Of a DNA stretch of 64,000 nt, positions 8,540 through 15,897 are shown in pieces. Below the pieces are notes generated by a model. It was not told the origin of the DNA. It searched no databases and saw only the letters and a program-made list of their open reading frames with translations. Position 1 is the stretch's first letter. Every line of letters begins with the position of its first letter. The DNA is from Flammeovirga sp. EKP202 (GTDB lineage: Bacteria; Bacteroidota; Bacteroidia; Cytophagales; Flammeovirgaceae): NCBI RefSeq assembly GCF_014534745.1, contig NZ_JACVVP010000003.1, forward strand, positions 186,001 to 250,000. Reading direction: 5' to 3'. The position numbers were made by a program, and so were the translations under genes.

Positions 8540-9859
8540 CTAAACTTCTTGGTTTAGATCCCAGCCTTCTAATATGTCTGCAACTTTTCTTACCATCATA
8601 CCTCCAAGAGCACCATCAACTACACGGTGATCATAAGAGTGAGAGAAGTAAGCAAATTGACGAATACCGATTGTATCACCTTGTGGCGTCTCGATAACAG
8701 CAGGTTTCTTTCTGATTGTACCTATAGCCATAATAGCCACTTGTGGTTGAAGAATGATAGGCGTGCCTATTGTGTTACCAAATGAACCGATGTTAGATAC
8801 TGTGTAAGTACCACCTTGTAATTCGTCGGGCTTCAATCTGTTTTCTCTAGCACGGATTGATAAGTCCTGAATCTTAATGGCCAATCCGCTTAAACTATAG
8901 CGATCCGCATTTTTGATAACAGGAACAATAAGGTTACCATTTGGCATTGCTACGGCCATACCAATATTGATATCCTTTTTCACTACGATATTACTACCAT
9001 CCACTTGTACGTTGATCATTGGGAATTCTTTGATCGCCTTGGCAATCGCAGAGATAATGATCGGCATAAAAGTAAGGTTGGCACCTTCTTTCTTCTTGAA
9101 GCTTTCCTTGTGTTTGTTTCTCCAAAGCACAACATTCGTTAAGTCAGCTTCCACACAAGAAGTCACGTGAGGAGCAGTGTGTTTAGAGCTTACCATTCTA
9201 TCGGCAATCATCTTACGCACTCGGTCCATTTCGATCACTTCATCTCCGTTGTCTAATGCAACAGCTGGAGGAGGCGTAACAGCTTTTGGAGCTGGTGCCG
9301 GCGCAGAAGTTTGAGCTACAGGAGCCGGAGCCACTGTTTTAGCAGGAGCAGATTGAGGTACTCCATCTTTAATGAATGACAAGATATCATCTTTAGTCAC
9401 TCTTCCATCTTTTCCAGTACCAGGAATTGAATCTAAAACTTCTTGTGAAATACCTTCCGTCTTCGCAATATTTCTAACTAATGGAGAATAAAATCTATTT
9501 CCACTTTTTGCACTAATTTCAGTTGGGAAAGAAGCTGCTTGATTGATATCAGACATAATTGTCTGTGCCACTTCCTCAACATCTTTTAGGGGTTCTTCAG
9601 CAGGAGCATCGTCTCCGCCTTCAGTCTCAACAATAGCTATAGGAGAACCAATCTGAACGACATCGTCTTTCTGAACTAAGATTGATTTGATTACACCTTC
9701 CACTGTAGCTGGAACTTCTGTATCTACCTTATCAGTAGCTACTTCCACTACAGACTCATCCAATGTAATTGTGTCTCCTTCTTGTTTTAGCCATTCTAAA
9801 ACTGTGGCTTCCATAACGCCTTCTCCCATTGCAGGAAGAACCATTTCTACTTGTGCCAT
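8540..9859 (-). CDS. Dihydrolipoamide acyltransferase (E2) of a 2-oxo acid dehydrogenase
   Basis: 439 residues. E2 moves the acyl group from the E1-bound intermediate via a swinging lipoyl arm to coenzyme A. Domains: one lipoyl domain (residues 1-80; lipoylated Lys44 in ATDKVDTEVP), a peripheral-subunit binding domain (about 122-163, FYSPLVRNIAKTEGIS), an Ala/Pro-rich linker, and the catalytic domain with the active-site HxxxDG signature (SYDHRVVDG near residue 415). The sequence looks closest to branched-chain or pyruvate-type E2, but substrate cannot be fixed because no E1 or E3 gene is nearby. The promoter carries a -7 box and a palindrome (9907-9955). It is a single-gene unit ending in a terminator. 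Confidence 0.9.
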   Translation of the reverse strand: MAQVEMVLPAMGEGVMEATVLEWLKQEGDTITLDESVVEVATDKVDTEVPATVEGVIKSILVQKDDVVQIGSPIAIVETEGGDDAPAEEPLKDVEEVAQTIMSDINQAASFPTEISAKSGNRFYSPLVRNIAKTEGISQEVLDSIPGTGKDGRVTKDDILSFIKDGVPQSAPAKTVAPAPVAQTSAPAPAPKAVTPPPAVALDNGDEVIEMDRVRKMIADRMVSSKHTAPHVTSCVEADLTNVVLWRNKHKESFKKKEGANLTFMPIIISAIAKAIKEFPMINVQVDGSNIVVKKDINIGMAVAMPNGNLIVPVIKNADRYSLSGLAIKIQDLSIRARENRLKPDELQGGTYTVSNIGSFGNTIGTPIILQPQVAIMAIGTIRKKPAVIETPQGDTIGIRQFAYFSHSYDHRVVDGALGGMMVRKVADILEGWDLNQEV

Positions 9860-9906
9860 ATATATTTAGTTGATCTTGTGTCTTTCTTGAAAACATTGAT
9901 TTTGTG

Positions 9907-9955
9907 CAAAGGTAATAAAAGTGTAGTTAAAAAATTAGTGTTCAAATAACACTAA
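9907..9955 (-). promoter_or_regulatory. E2 promoter with upstream palindrome
   Basis: The minus strand has TACCTTTG (9907-9914, a perfect -7 box) and, instead of a clear -33 element, the inverted repeat TTAGTGTT-N5-AACACTAA (9935-9955), centred 31 bp upstream of the box. The leader would be about 40-45 nt. The palindrome sits where an activator could replace the -33 contact. Confidence 0.55.
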
Positions 9956-10152
9956 AAGAAATTTAATTAGGTCATTTTAAATTTCTATTGTTAAAAATTC
10001 TTAGAAAACCCTCAAAATTGTCGTTAAACCAAACATTCTGAAATTCATTTCATAGATTAAAATCATCAAATTATTTAAGATATTTAATCGTAAAGTAGAA
10101 CAAAACTGCATAATTAATGCTTTATTGAAAGTCTACACCTAAATATATAGCA

Positions 10153-10839
10153 ATGAATAAAGAACAGATCAAACATATATTCTTCGATTTAGATCACACC
10201 CTTTGGGATTTTGAAAAGAACTCTGAAGAGACCTTAATCGCATTATTTGAAAAATATGAAATAGGAAAACTGGGTACTTCCATAGAAGAGTATTTAGTGG
10301 CTTATAAAACCACCAATCACGAATTATGGGCCCTTTATAATTTTGATAAAGTGACGAAAGAAGATATCCGATTGAGAAGATTCCCTATGGTCTTTGAGAA
10401 ATTAGGTATTGATGTAAAGCACTGCCCACCCAATATCGGAGATGAATATTTAGAAACCTGCCCTACAAAACCTCATCTGATGGAAGGAACGATACCTTTA
10501 TTAGATGCATTAAAAGAGAAATATACGTTACATATTATCACTAATGGTTTTGATAAAACACAAGCCGTCAAATTATCCTCAACAGGTTTGGGAGAATATT
10601 TTGAGGTAATCGTGACTTCAGAATCTTGCGGAGCCAAAAAGCCTTTCCCTGCGATTTTCCAATATGCCTTGGATCAAGCAGGTGCTTCAAAAGAAGAATC
10701 AGTAATGATAGGGGATAATCCGGTTACGGATATAAAAGGAGCGAAAGATTTCGGTCTGAAAACGATTTATTTTGGGGAAGAGGAATCAGAGGCAGATGTG
10801 GAGGTCAGGAAATTAAATGAAATATTGAATCACCTGTAG
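10153..10839 (+). CDS. yjjG: HAD-family noncanonical pyrimidine nucleotidase (YjjG type)
   Basis: 228 residues, a typical length. HAD hydrolases of this group dephosphorylate nucleoside monophosphates, with preference for noncanonical pyrimidines, in the cytoplasm. Motif I is FFDLDHTLWDF (nucleophile Asp12, Asp14), motif II is IITNGF, motif III Lys lies in CGAKKPFPAIF, and motif IV is MIGDNPVTDI. The cap is a small helical domain (residues about 18-95). The stop codon TAG overlaps the first bases of a REP-like hairpin. The exact substrate is inferred from family resemblance; a generic HAD phosphatase is the alternative. Confidence 0.85.
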   Translation: MNKEQIKHIFFDLDHTLWDFEKNSEETLIALFEKYEIGKLGTSIEEYLVAYKTTNHELWALYNFDKVTKEDIRLRRFPMVFEKLGIDVKHCPPNIGDEYLETCPTKPHLMEGTIPLLDALKEKYTLHIITNGFDKTQAVKLSSTGLGEYFEVIVTSESCGAKKPFPAIFQYALDQAGASKEESVMIGDNPVTDIKGAKDFGLKTIYFGEEESEADVEVRKLNEILNHL

Positions 10840-10997
10840 GGGCAGACCTGCGTGTCTGCCCGTGTATCAATACGGTTTATCCTCGAGGTATTTATGATTT
10901 ACCTTTGCATCGTTGGTTCTACCTGCATTTAAACTGTTGGTAAAACCAATGATGTTTTTTTGTGGTTCAGCGGGCAGACACATAGGTCTGCCCCTAC
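10836..10997. repeat. REP-like hairpin pair (BIME-like, about 162 bp)
   Basis: Two 27-bp units, 10836-10862 and 10971-10997, are inverted copies of each other with two mismatches. Each is itself palindromic (GGGCAGAC...GTCTGCCC) and would form a hairpin. The spacer of about 108 bp has no gene. GGGCAGACC...GTCTGCCC units are a common kind of dispersed bacterial repeat. The first unit starts within the nucleotidase stop codon; the pair lies between two convergent genes and may serve as their shared 3' end. Confidence 0.75.
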
Positions 10998-11024
10998 GTG
11001 CCCACCAAAAAAACACGCGGTTAT

Positions 11025-12230
11025 TTACGAATAATGCACATCAATCGCTTCCAAAATCGTATCACATGCCTTATGAATTTCTTCATCGGTGATGGTCAAT
11101 GGAGGGGCAATTCTAAAGGCATACGGAGTTGAAAGGAACCAATACGTAATCACACCCTTTTCGATACAAGTAGTGACTACATTATTGACTAACTCAAAAC
11201 TTTCCATATCGATGGCAAACATCAATCCCTTACGGCGAATTTCTTTTACCGCAGGATGTGACTTTAATCGATCTTCGATGATCTGCCCTTTTCGATCAAC
11301 GTCTTCAATGATCTTTTCATCCTTTAATATATTAATAACAGCATTCGATGCTGCACAACATACTGGATGACCTCCGAAAGTAGTAATGTGACCTAAGATG
11401 GGGTCATGCGATAGTACTTTCATTTTTTCGGCAGAAGAAACAAAACAGCCCATGGCCATTCCGCCAGCCATTCCTTTGGCGATCGTTAAAATATCAGGAA
11501 CAACACCAAAATGTTCGAAGGCAAAGAATTTACCCGTTCGACCAAAGCCCGTTTGAATCTCATCAAAAATCAGTTGAGCACCCACTTCCGTACATCGATC
11601 ACGAAGTGCTTGCATGTATTCTATATCAGGAATACGCACGCCGGCATCACCTTGGATAGGTTCCACGATCACACCCGCCGTTTTCTCTGTGATATATTGT
11701 AGGTCTTCTTTTACATTAAAATTGATAAAGCGAACATCCGGTAATAGCGGACGGAATGCATTTTTCTTTACTTCATTTCCGGAAACACTCAATGAACCGT
11801 GTGTATTGCCATGGTAAGATCTATTGAAACTCACTAACTCCGTTCTACCTGTATATCTCTTGGCTAACTTCAATGCCGCTTCATTGGCCTCCGTTCCCGA
11901 ATTGACAAAATAAGTGCTATTCAATTGATCCGGTAATACAGATAAAAGACTTTTGGTCAATTCGATCTGAGGTTTCTGCACCATCTCGCCGTACACCATC
12001 ACAAATAAGTATTTATCTACTTGTTCCTTGATCGCTTCAATCAATTTTGGGTGACCATGCCCAAGATTGTTGACCGCAATCCCCGAAATCAAGTCCATAT
12101 ACGATTTCCCTTCTTTATCATATAAATAAACACCCTTGGCGTAATCTACTTCTATCCCTAATGGATAAGGTGACGTCTGTGCTTGATGTTCAAAGAATAT
12201 ATCTTTATTCGATTTATTTGAAATATCCAT
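11025..12230 (-). CDS. Class III (acetylornithine/4-aminobutyrate-type) PLP aminotransferase
   Basis: 401 residues, usual length for the family. These enzymes move an amino group, typically from the omega position of a diamino or amino acid, to 2-oxoglutarate. Visible signatures are the phosphate-binding NSGTEANEAALKLAK (about 110-124), VEPIQGDAG, the cofactor-contacting FDEIQTGFGRTG (Asp223), and the Schiff-base lysine in LTIAKGMAGG (Lys252). No arginine biosynthesis genes are adjacent, so I do not assign argD; lysine, ornithine or GABA transamination are all possible. A -7 box (TATCTTTG, minus strand, 12247-12254) lies just upstream. Confidence 0.85.
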   Translation of the reverse strand: MDISNKSNKDIFFEHQAQTSPYPLGIEVDYAKGVYLYDKEGKSYMDLISGIAVNNLGHGHPKLIEAIKEQVDKYLFVMVYGEMVQKPQIELTKSLLSVLPDQLNSTYFVNSGTEANEAALKLAKRYTGRTELVSFNRSYHGNTHGSLSVSGNEVKKNAFRPLLPDVRFINFNVKEDLQYITEKTAGVIVEPIQGDAGVRIPDIEYMQALRDRCTEVGAQLIFDEIQTGFGRTGKFFAFEHFGVVPDILTIAKGMAGGMAMGCFVSSAEKMKVLSHDPILGHITTFGGHPVCCAASNAVINILKDEKIIEDVDRKGQIIEDRLKSHPAVKEIRRKGLMFAIDMESFELVNNVVTTCIEKGVITYWFLSTPYAFRIAPPLTITDEEIHKACDTILEAIDVHYS

Positions 12231-12246
12231 GTAATTCTATTTTTCA

Positions 12247-12254
12247 CAAAGATA
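12247..12254 (-). promoter_or_regulatory. -7 box of the aminotransferase promoter
   Basis: On the minus strand TATCTTTG matches TAnnTTTG and lies 17 bp upstream of the ATG, implying a very short leader. No clear -33 TTTG at 19 bp. Confidence 0.5.
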
Positions 12255-12486
12255 CACAACAGTGTAAATGCTTGAAACTAAATAGTTCTAAACGATAAAT
12301 ATTTGATTTAACTGCGAAAAGTCGATTTTCAGCCACTTTGGTCTTTTTACGGAAGTGTTTGGTCTTTTGGAAGAAATCGGAGTAGGTGAAAAGGCGTTTT
12401 AATATACTGTAACTACTTTACAATTCACTTAAAAAGAGAAAGTTACTACAAATTATTATTGTCTACATTAAAACAAATTTACTATT

Positions 12487-12675
12487 ATGAAAAAGTTTAT
12501 TTTGCCTGCAGTTTTAGCGATATTTATGTTCTCATGTTCAGAAAGTAACGATATTGAGCCAATTCCTGAAAATCCCATTTATGAGGAAGTAGATCCAGGG
12601 TTTGATAATCCAAATGATGTTGACCCAGGTTTTGATAATCCAGGTGACGATGTTGATCCGGGTTTTGATAACTAG
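12487..12675 (+). CDS. Tiny lipoprotein with DPGFDN repeats
   Basis: 62 residues. The lipobox FMFSC gives a predicted lipid-modified Cys17, followed by acidic SESND, which resembles the surface-export signals of Bacteroidota lipoproteins. The mature part has about 45 residues and is rich in Asp, Pro and Asn, with three copies of VDPGFDN(P). No fold is predicted; it is probably disordered. Function unknown. It is the first member of a tandem pair with the 54-residue gene at 13144. It has its own upstream region and a hairpin terminator at 12880. Confidence 0.7.
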   Translation: MKKFILPAVLAIFMFSCSESNDIEPIPENPIYEEVDPGFDNPNDVDPGFDNPGDDVDPGFDN

Positions 12676-12696
12676 TATAAATATTAAATGTAATTC

Positions 12697-12860
12697 ATAA
12701 GTACTAAGCCAAAAATAAATCATAGTTAATTCTAATTTATTTTTTGTGAGTACAACGCTAAAAAACGTATAAATAGTGGTTCTATTTAAAGTTTTTTGAA
12801 GGCAGTAATCGCAAAACAATAAATGGAATTAGTGGTATATAATTTTGTCTTGGTACTTAT
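12697..12860 (+). repeat. MITE-like element, family 2, copy 1
   Basis: 164 bp with 18-bp imperfect inverted ends: ATAAGTACTAAGCCAAAA (12697-12714) and TTTTGTCTTGGTACTTAT (12843-12860). A second complete copy is at 37726-37894 and a left-end fragment at about 18390. Conserved interior blocks: TTTTTTGTGAGTRCAACGCTAAAAA and a GGCA...ATCGCAAA segment. Outward-facing TAnnTTTG boxes occur at both ends (TATTTTTG, minus, 12710-12717; TAATTTTG, plus, 12840-12847). No coding capacity. Confidence 0.75.
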
Positions 12861-12879
12861 ATAAAAATATATAGCTTAG

Positions 12880-12920
12880 AAGAGCAATGATAAAGAGGAT
12901 TTATTGTTGCTCTTTTTTTA
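12880..12920 (+). terminator. Intrinsic terminator of the first tiny lipoprotein
   Basis: AAGAGCAATGATAAA pairs with TTTATTGTTGCTCTT and is followed by a run of T. The same hairpin follows the second copy. In this copy it is separated from the stop codon by the inserted MITE. Confidence 0.8.
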
Positions 12921-13143
12921 TTCTTAAAAAATACATTATCAATTCTTAATGATAAATCAGGACCTAACTGTTAGAAAATAATCTACCTGCAACTTTGGTC
13001 TTTTTTGGGAACACTTTGGTTTTATAATGGAAATCGAAGTGTGTGAAAAGGCGTTTTAATATACTGTAACTACTTTATAATACACTTAAAAAGAGAAAGT
13101 TACTACAAATTATTATTGTCTACATTAAAACAAATATACTATT

Positions 13144-13308
13144 ATGAAAAAGTTTATTCTATCTGCAGTTTTAGCAATGTTTATGTTCTCTTGTTCTGAA
13201 AGTAATGATCCAGAACCAATAACGCCAGAGCACCCAATTTATGAAGAGGTAGATCCAGGTTTTGGTGTTCCAGTTCCTGATAATCCAATTGAAGAGGATA
13301 ACAATTAA
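13144..13308 (+). CDS. Tiny lipoprotein, second tandem copy
   Basis: 54 residues. It starts MKKFILSAVLAMFMFSC, almost identical to its neighbour, with the same lipobox and SESND after the cysteine. Only one DPGF unit remains, followed by VPVPDNPIEEDNN. The conserved signal region and reduced tail suggest selection on export and the acidic linker more than on repeat number. Function unknown. Confidence 0.7.
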   Translation: MKKFILSAVLAMFMFSCSESNDPEPITPEHPIYEEVDPGFGVPVPDNPIEEDNN

Positions 13309-13339
13309 TCTGTAAAACAGATATCGGTTATATAATTTA

Positions 13340-13378
13340 TAAGAGCAATGATAAAGAGATTTATTGTTGCTCTTTTTT
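13340..13378 (+). terminator. Intrinsic terminator of the second tiny lipoprotein
   Basis: AAGAGCAATGATAAA...TTTATTGTTGCTCTT followed by TTTTTT; equivalent to the hairpin at 12880. Confidence 0.8.
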
Positions 13379-13429
13379 GTATTTAATAATGGATGTACCT
13401 TAATGCTGTAATGGATTTTATTATAAGAT

Positions 13430-14011
13430 ATGGAACAACTATTAAAACAATTAGAAGCATATACTTCACTCACTGAATCAGAACAAAAAGTTTTAGAAGA
13501 TGCACTTTTTAAAAGAAATTACTCTAAAAATGAAATGATCTTTACAGAGGGTAAGATCTCCGATGAGATTTATTTTGTGACAAAAGGATGTGTAAGGCTC
13601 TTTTATAATGTTGATGGTAATGATAAAACAGCCTTCTTCTATACCGAAGGACAGTTTATTTGTGCTGGAGAAAGCTATACTTATAATGTTCCTGCTATAG
13701 AAAACTATCAAGCATTAGAGGAAACTGAGATTTATGTTTTCACAAAAACAATGATTGAAAATTTAATAGGAGGTTTTCCTAAACTGGAAATTATTGCCAG
13801 GGTGGCCACTGAAAATGAATTGATCACTTATCAAAAAGTATTAGCTTCTTTTATTACAAAAACAGCAGAAGAAAGGTATCAAGATCTATTAAAAACAAAA
13901 GGTGATTTAGTACAAAGAGTACCTCAACAATACATCGCCTCTTTTTTGGGTGTTTCGCCGGAAACATTAAGTAGAATCAAAGCAAGAATTTACAAAAAAG
14001 AGCATTCTTGA
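13430..14011 (+). CDS. Crp/Fnr-family transcriptional regulator
   Basis: 193 residues. A cyclic-nucleotide-binding-like beta-roll (residues about 10-115) is followed by a dimerisation helix and a C-terminal winged HTH. The roll lacks the Arg-Ser pair that CRP uses to hold cAMP, and there is no N-terminal cysteine cluster as in E. coli Fnr, so the signal is unknown. The recognition helix reads SPETLSRIKARI; its E-x-x-S-R pattern is the one Fnr uses to read TTGA. A perfect palindrome containing TTGAC-N4-GTCAA overlaps the stop codon and sits at class II activator distance from the promoter of the next gene, which is the obvious target. Confidence 0.85.
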   Translation: MEQLLKQLEAYTSLTESEQKVLEDALFKRNYSKNEMIFTEGKISDEIYFVTKGCVRLFYNVDGNDKTAFFYTEGQFICAGESYTYNVPAIENYQALEETEIYVFTKTMIENLIGGFPKLEIIARVATENELITYQKVLASFITKTAEERYQDLLKTKGDLVQRVPQQYIASFLGVSPETLSRIKARIYKKEHS

Positions 14012-14023
14012 CGATCGTCAAGA
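14006..14023. promoter_or_regulatory. 18-bp perfect palindrome, predicted Crp/Fnr-type operator
   Basis: TCTTGACGATCGTCAAGA is a perfect palindrome with the Fnr-like core TTGAC-N4-GTCAA. Its centre (14014.5) is 29.5 bp upstream of the first base of the -7 box at 14044, the same geometry as class II activator sites centred at -41.5. It overlaps the regulator's stop codon. Confidence 0.65.
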
Positions 14024-14043
14024 GCATTCATTTATCCCATGAT

Positions 14044-14051
14044 TACCTTTG
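14044..14051 (+). promoter_or_regulatory. -7 box of the SDR gene promoter
   Basis: TACCTTTG, a perfect TAnnTTTG match, lies 25 bp upstream of the ATG at 14077. The -33 region is occupied by the flank of the palindrome, with no TTTG element, as expected for an activator-dependent promoter. Confidence 0.65.
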
Positions 14052-14076
14052 AAATATCACAAAATCAAAGAGAATC

Positions 14077-14928
14077 ATGAATGTATTAGTAGCAGGAGCG
14101 ACTGGGTACTTAGGACAGTATTTGGTAAAAGAGCTTCAAAAAAGAGGATTTAATGTTAGAGTTTTAATCCGAAAGGAAAGTCAAAAGGAAATGTTCAATG
14201 GGGTTGAGGATTTTTTTATTGGTGAAGTGACAAAACCTGAAACCTTAAAGGGTATTACAGAGAATATTGATTGGGTATTTTCGGCTATTGGCATTACTCG
14301 TCAGAAAGATGGTATGACATATATGGATGTAGATTTCCAGGGAAATATGAACTTATTAGAAGAGGCAAAGCAATCTAAAGTGAAGTCTTTTTTATATGTT
14401 TCGGCAATCGGAGGGGATCAGTTGCGTCATTTAAAAATCTTTGAGGCAAAAGAAAAATTTGTGGATGCCTTAAAAGTTTCTGGATTAGATTACACAGTCA
14501 TGCGACCCAATGGCTTCTTCTCTGATATGACGGATTTCTTAGATATGGCCAAAAATGGAACAGTGTATTTATTTGGAAATGGAGAGTACAAACTAAACCC
14601 AATTCATGGTGAAGATCTGGCAAAAGTTTGTGTTGATAAAATAAGTACCTCTGAGTCAGAAGTAGTAGTTGGAGGACCTGATATTTTTACTCAAAATGAA
14701 CTATCTGCTTTAGCTTTGGAAGCTTGGGATAAGAAAGTAAAAATTGTTCATATTCCTGATTGGGTAAGGAAAGTGATCATTTCAAGCCTAAGAATATTGA
14801 CTTCTTCTAAGGTTTATGGTCCCCTAGAGTTTTTCCTTACATTGATGGCTTTTGATAATATTGCGGATCAATATGGGAGACATCATTTAGAGGAATTTTT
14901 CAATCAAAAAGTCAAAGAAAACGTTTAA
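14077..14928 (+). CDS. NAD(P)-binding atypical SDR oxidoreductase (NmrA-like)
   Basis: 283 residues. The N-terminal Rossmann motif GATGYLG (residues 7-13) is followed by VRVLIRK, whose basic residues after strand beta2 favour NADP(H). The YxxxK catalytic pair of classical SDRs is not evident; VSAIGG and the phrase TVMRPNGFFSD are typical of atypical SDRs of the NmrA/TMR type. Substrate unknown; such proteins often act as redox sensors or quinone/aldehyde reductases. The regulator gene lies 65 bp upstream and the operator between them suggests a two-gene response module. Confidence 0.8.
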   Translation: MNVLVAGATGYLGQYLVKELQKRGFNVRVLIRKESQKEMFNGVEDFFIGEVTKPETLKGITENIDWVFSAIGITRQKDGMTYMDVDFQGNMNLLEEAKQSKVKSFLYVSAIGGDQLRHLKIFEAKEKFVDALKVSGLDYTVMRPNGFFSDMTDFLDMAKNGTVYLFGNGEYKLNPIHGEDLAKVCVDKISTSESEVVVGGPDIFTQNELSALALEAWDKKVKIVHIPDWVRKVIISSLRILTSSKVYGPLEFFLTLMAFDNIADQYGRHHLEEFFNQKVKENV

Positions 14929-14989
14929 ATTTCACTTCAAAAAAGAGCTCTTTTTATCCGTCTTTAAAACTATATTCTAAACTACTAAA

Positions 14990-15020
14990 AATACAATATT
15001 GCAACTTATTATATTGTATT
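14990..15020 (+). other. Hairpin downstream of the SDR gene
   Basis: AATACAATAT and ATATTGTATT form a perfect 10-bp stem with an 11-base loop, with no T-run after it. It could be an RNA 3'-end structure or a protein-binding site. A short AAAAAGAGCTCTTTTT palindrome at about 14942 is nearer the stop codon and may be the actual 3' end. Confidence 0.35.
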
Positions 15021-15070
15021 ACTTATTTAAATGTATTGTGATGTGAGCGGAATATTCTACTTTCAATGAA

Positions 15071-15289
15071 GTGTGTTTTATTTTATCAAAAATTTCAAAA
15101 GACCACTACTTATATGAACAGTCGGTTCGAAATGCCTATTTGGCAAATATAGAACCTACAGTAAAAGCCGATACGATCTATTCTAATATTAAAAATGGGA
15201 AAGGTATTTTTACATTTTTAGCAAATGATACTATTAATATAAACTATTCGGTGAAGGATCTAAAAAATCATACTGTGATACATAATTAG
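15071..15289 (+). CDS. Doubtful small reading frame or gene remnant
   Basis: A 72-residue frame that can start only at a GTG (15071). An overlapping ATG five bases earlier (15066) is in another frame that stops soon. The composition (KADTIYSNIKNGKGIFTFLANDTININYSVKDLKNH) looks like genuine beta-rich protein and not random AT-rich translation, so it may be the end of a decayed gene. There is no signal peptide, recognisable motif or convincing start region. It ends 2 bp before the convergent 15292 gene. Confidence 0.25.
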   Translation: MCFILSKISKDHYLYEQSVRNAYLANIEPTVKADTIYSNIKNGKGIFTFLANDTININYSVKDLKNHTVIHN

Positions 15290-15291
15290 GT

Positions 15292-15507
15292 TTAATTGCA
15301 TCCACAGCTGTCATTTCCATTTCCACAGCAACTTTTTGAAGATTTGCAGCCAACTTTCATTACTCCCATCACAATACTAAGAAAAGCTCCGATTACTATG
15401 CCTACAATATCATTATCCATTAATGATGGGATGAGAATGGCAATGCCCAATACTAACCATAGTATCCTTGTGATAGGCCAATTGTGTTTCAAAGATTCAA
15501 TATTCAT
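15292..15507 (-). CDS. Small membrane protein with Cys-rich tail
   Basis: 71 residues with two predicted transmembrane segments (about 14-31 and 34-50) and a cytosolic or periplasmic tail holding six cysteines (CKSSKSCCGNGNDSCGCN). The hydrophobic part resembles the short DUF2892-type membrane domain often paired with rhodaneses. The Cys cluster suggests metal or sulfur binding (inference). Its start codon overlaps the end of the upstream gene by 4 bp (ATGA), so the two are translationally coupled. Confidence 0.65.
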   Translation of the reverse strand: MNIESLKHNWPITRILWLVLGIAILIPSLMDNDIVGIVIGAFLSIVMGVMKVGCKSSKSCCGNGNDSCGCN

Positions 15508-15695
15508 TTTTCCTTTTTAAAAAAATCAGTAATTAATACTCCCATCACACTTCCATATAATGTGCTGTTGATGGGCTGAGAAGTGATAGCGCAAGTACCG
15601 GTTATACATCCAATTTGACTATAATAAAGATAACCTAAAACTGCACCGACTACTAAGCCGATCAAGTGAAATTTGTATGCTTGAAGTAATTTCAT
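15504..15695 (-). CDS. DUF6132-like small membrane protein
   Basis: 63 residues with two membrane segments separated by GCITGTCAITSQPINSTLYG. This block, with two cysteines, resembles a small Bacteroidota family I recognise as DUF6132; its function is not known. It is the first gene of a two-gene operon with the Cys-rich membrane protein. Paired cysteines in both proteins hint at a shared role in metal or sulfur handling. A promoter-like TAACTTTA with an upstream inverted repeat lies 17-59 bp upstream. Confidence 0.65.
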   Translation of the reverse strand: MKLLQAYKFHLIGLVVGAVLGYLYYSQIGCITGTCAITSQPINSTLYGSVMGVLITDFFKKEK

Positions 15696-15711
15696 GTTGT
15701 TTTATTTTCTG

Positions 15712-15754
15712 TAAAGTTACGTTTTTGAATGGCAAATTATGTAACATGTGTTAC
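15712..15754 (-). promoter_or_regulatory. Promoter and inverted repeat of the DUF6132 operon
   Basis: Minus-strand TAACTTTA (15712-15719; one mismatch to TAnnTTTG) is preceded by GTAACA-N2-TGTTAC (15741-15754), centred 28.5 bp upstream of the box. This is nearly the same geometry as at the SDR promoter. Candidate activator site; the arm sequence differs from the SDR palindrome. Confidence 0.45.
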
Positions 15755-15897
15755 GTAAGTCTTAAGTTAAAAGTTTTTGTTGATAAGAAATGAGATCTAA
15801 ACCTTGAATAAGTGGTACAAGGTTGTTAATAAATGCAAGTAATTATTATCTATCAGTTTTTAATCAGTTTTTGATAGGGTGATGTGATCAATGTTAT

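Larger units (their letters stand above)
12334..12917 (+). repeat. Tandem duplication, unit 1 (carries MITE family 2)
   Basis: This unit and 12991-13378 are tandem copies. The 145 bp before each start codon are nearly identical (for example AAAGTTACTACAAATTATTA), the signal peptides match almost codon for codon, and both end with the same hairpin terminator. Start codons are 657 bp apart. Unit 1 contains a MITE (12697-12860) that unit 2 lacks. Confidence 0.85.
12991..13378 (+). repeat. Tandem duplication, unit 2 (no MITE)
   Basis: Second unit of the duplication, with the same upstream region, a shorter diverged coding sequence and the same terminator. The stretch between stop codon and terminator is about 30 bp here, against about 200 bp in unit 1. 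Confidence 0.85.

Noticed and set aside
12597-12672. Short repeats that might suggest a CRISPR-like array
   Set aside because: They are in-frame coding repeats of VDPGFDN with no spacers or cas genes.
12538-12819. Minus-strand frame across the first tiny lipoprotein
   Set aside because: It is antisense to the lipoprotein repeats and runs through a MITE; no start region or composition supports it.
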